From contig CM055618.1 in the NCBI GenBank assembly GCA_029379385.1, positions 15,973,071 to 16,037,070 of the forward strand: a stretch of DNA of 64,000 nucleotides, read 5' to 3'. The notes beneath the pieces were generated by a model, which had not been told where the DNA came from, did no database searches, and worked only from the letters and a program-made list of their open reading frames with translations. The stretch is from Quillaja saponaria (Eukaryota; Streptophyta; Magnoliopsida; Fabales; Quillajaceae). Positions 62,835 through 64,000 of the stretch are shown here, in pieces. Made by a program: the position numbers and the translations under genes. Each line of letters opens with the position of its first letter. Position 1 is the first letter of the stretch.

Positions 62835-63031
62835 AGATTGGGCCAAGAAAGTAGGCGAGTCACCTGCTTAATTTGTTTCCTAATCTGATTGAATTTACTC
62901 TCTATTTATCTATCTTCCACCATTTCATTTCACTTCTATTCTTCCTCTAAGTCTCTCACCCAAAATTTCTGGAGCCATCTTTCTATCTATCTCCATCGAT
63001 CATCGTCTTCATATTTCACAACCATTTTCAG
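62835..63031 (+). other. Probable noncoding leader exon of a downstream gene
   Basis: A C/T-rich stretch (about 62890-63020, with CTATCTATCTCC-type repeats) ends CCATTTTCAG followed by GTAATTTT, a good donor. No ATG opens a convincing frame in it, so it is most likely a 5' UTR exon with the leader intron beginning at 63032. The remainder of the window to 64000 would be that intron: AT-rich, without exons I can support. The gene is outside the window. Confidence 0.45.
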
Positions 63032-64000
63032 GTAATTTTCTTCCTTTTGTCGTAAAAATTTAAGACTTATCTACTGTTTAAGATTATATCAGTTTTCAGT
63101 TTTAATATTTCAAGATTTTTCTTAATTAATTTTACCATTCAAAATTATAAATTTCTCATCAAGTTCTATTTTTTCACTTACATATTATGAATTAACAAAA
63201 TAAACATATTTAACATAAAAATAATAATAGTACATATAAGTTATTTTTTTTTTTTGTAAATTTTTTTAAATTATTTTATCATTAAATTATGTACAATATA
63301 TTTATGAATAATATGAGAATGTGAGAATGTGAGAATATAATTTAATTGAAAAATTTTAAATCCCTATAAACTGGTGGAGGATTAAATAAAAATGAGACAT
63401 TCCGAGAAACTAAAATAATAGTTAAGCCAAAAATATAATTTTATTATGTTTATTAATTATTTCCATTTTATTATGCATTTTATTTGATTCTCGTTATTTG
63501 ACTATTTCCATGACGTAATTAATATTGTTGTCATCCAAGCTTCATTCTAATTTATTCACTGAGAAGAACTTGTTTTATTAGTTTTTTTTTTTTATAAGTT
63601 TTCTTAAACATTTGTTAAAGTATAATAAATTTAATTTTTAAATTTAAAATATTTTTATAAATTATCTTAATTATTAGTTAATTATTCACTGAATGCCCTT
63701 AATCTTGTAGGTCAGGACTACACTCTTTTTTCTAACTAATTTTTAAGAACTTTTTAATGAATGGTTACAATATTTTAGTATAATATAATTAATAAATTAT
63801 TATTTAAAAAAAAATGAGTTTCATAACAGAATTTATTAAGTTGATTTATAAATATAATTTAATATTCATTATGACAGCTGATAATAATTTTAATATAAAT
63901 TAACGAGTTATTATATTTAAATATATTCTAATGTTTAACAACTGCATTTAGTATATATAATCTTAAGCACCCATTAAGAAATTTAAAAAAAAATACATAT
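63032..64000. other. Right-edge AT-rich sequence, probably leader intron
   Basis: Very AT-rich with several T and A runs and a short GAATGTGAGAATGTGAGAAT repeat at about 63315-63338. No coding signal was seen. Confidence 0.4.

Overview
This is a 64 kb piece of a nuclear plant genome, almost certainly a eudicot. It is AT-rich and gene-poor. Its genes are split by GT-AG introns, and the families are plant-specific or plant-typical: MLO, ATL RING-H2, PIRL leucine-rich-repeat proteins, AHL/PPC proteins and tonoplast sugar transporters. I cannot name the species. There are no bacterial-type operons and no CRISPR array. Gene models were built by hand from splice sites, reading phase and remembered family sequences, so exon ends are predictions.

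Layout. (1) 0.5-12.6 kb, + strand: the 3' part of a MORC-type GHKL ATPase with a C-terminal CW zinc finger. One intron holds an ~820 bp LTR-like unit carrying a near full-length 5S rRNA-like sequence. (2) 14.0-17.3 kb, +: a divergent AHL (PPC/DUF296) protein with a proline-rich N-terminus and no canonical AT-hook. (3) 20.2-22.2 kb, +: a PIRL4/5-type leucine-rich-repeat protein. (4) 25.9-29.1 kb, -: a mitochondrial phosphate carrier. (5) 30.0-31.2 kb, -: a single-repeat MYB/SANT protein with a C-terminal EAR-like motif. (6) 31.2-37.1 kb: AT-rich intergenic DNA with a G-box cluster and an inverted-repeat element. (7) 37.2-40.5 kb, +: a tonoplast sugar transporter (TST/TMT). (8) 41.4-43.9 kb, +: a damaged gene of the plant p34/AAGAB-like GTPase-fold family. 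(9) 46.9-47.5 kb, -: an intronless ATL8/ATL80-type RING-H2 E3 ligase. (10) 48.6-49.4 kb: a foldback transposon with target-site duplications. (11) 50.7-56.6 kb, -: a complete 15-exon clade III MLO gene. (12) 56.6-64 kb: intergenic, with a ~1.2 kb minisatellite of 20 bp telomere-motif units at 60.0-61.2 kb and the probable promoter and leader exon of a gene running off the right edge.

The genes do not form a pathway. The notable genome-level points are these. First, PIRL, mitochondrial phosphate carrier, TST and MLO genes sit together here, and I recall relatives of the same families close together at Arabidopsis At2g17/At4g35, which suggests ancient microsynteny. Second, single-base frameshifts cluster in the four genes PIRL, phosphate carrier, TST and p34 (21-43 kb), while MORC, AHL, SANT, ATL and MLO read cleanly. 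The shifts are mostly extra bases, so uncorrected assembly errors are the first explanation, but the p34 copy also has an in-frame stop and may be a real pseudogene. Third, two sequence structures merit follow-up: the telobox/KpnI-type minisatellite and the 5S-bearing LTR-like unit.
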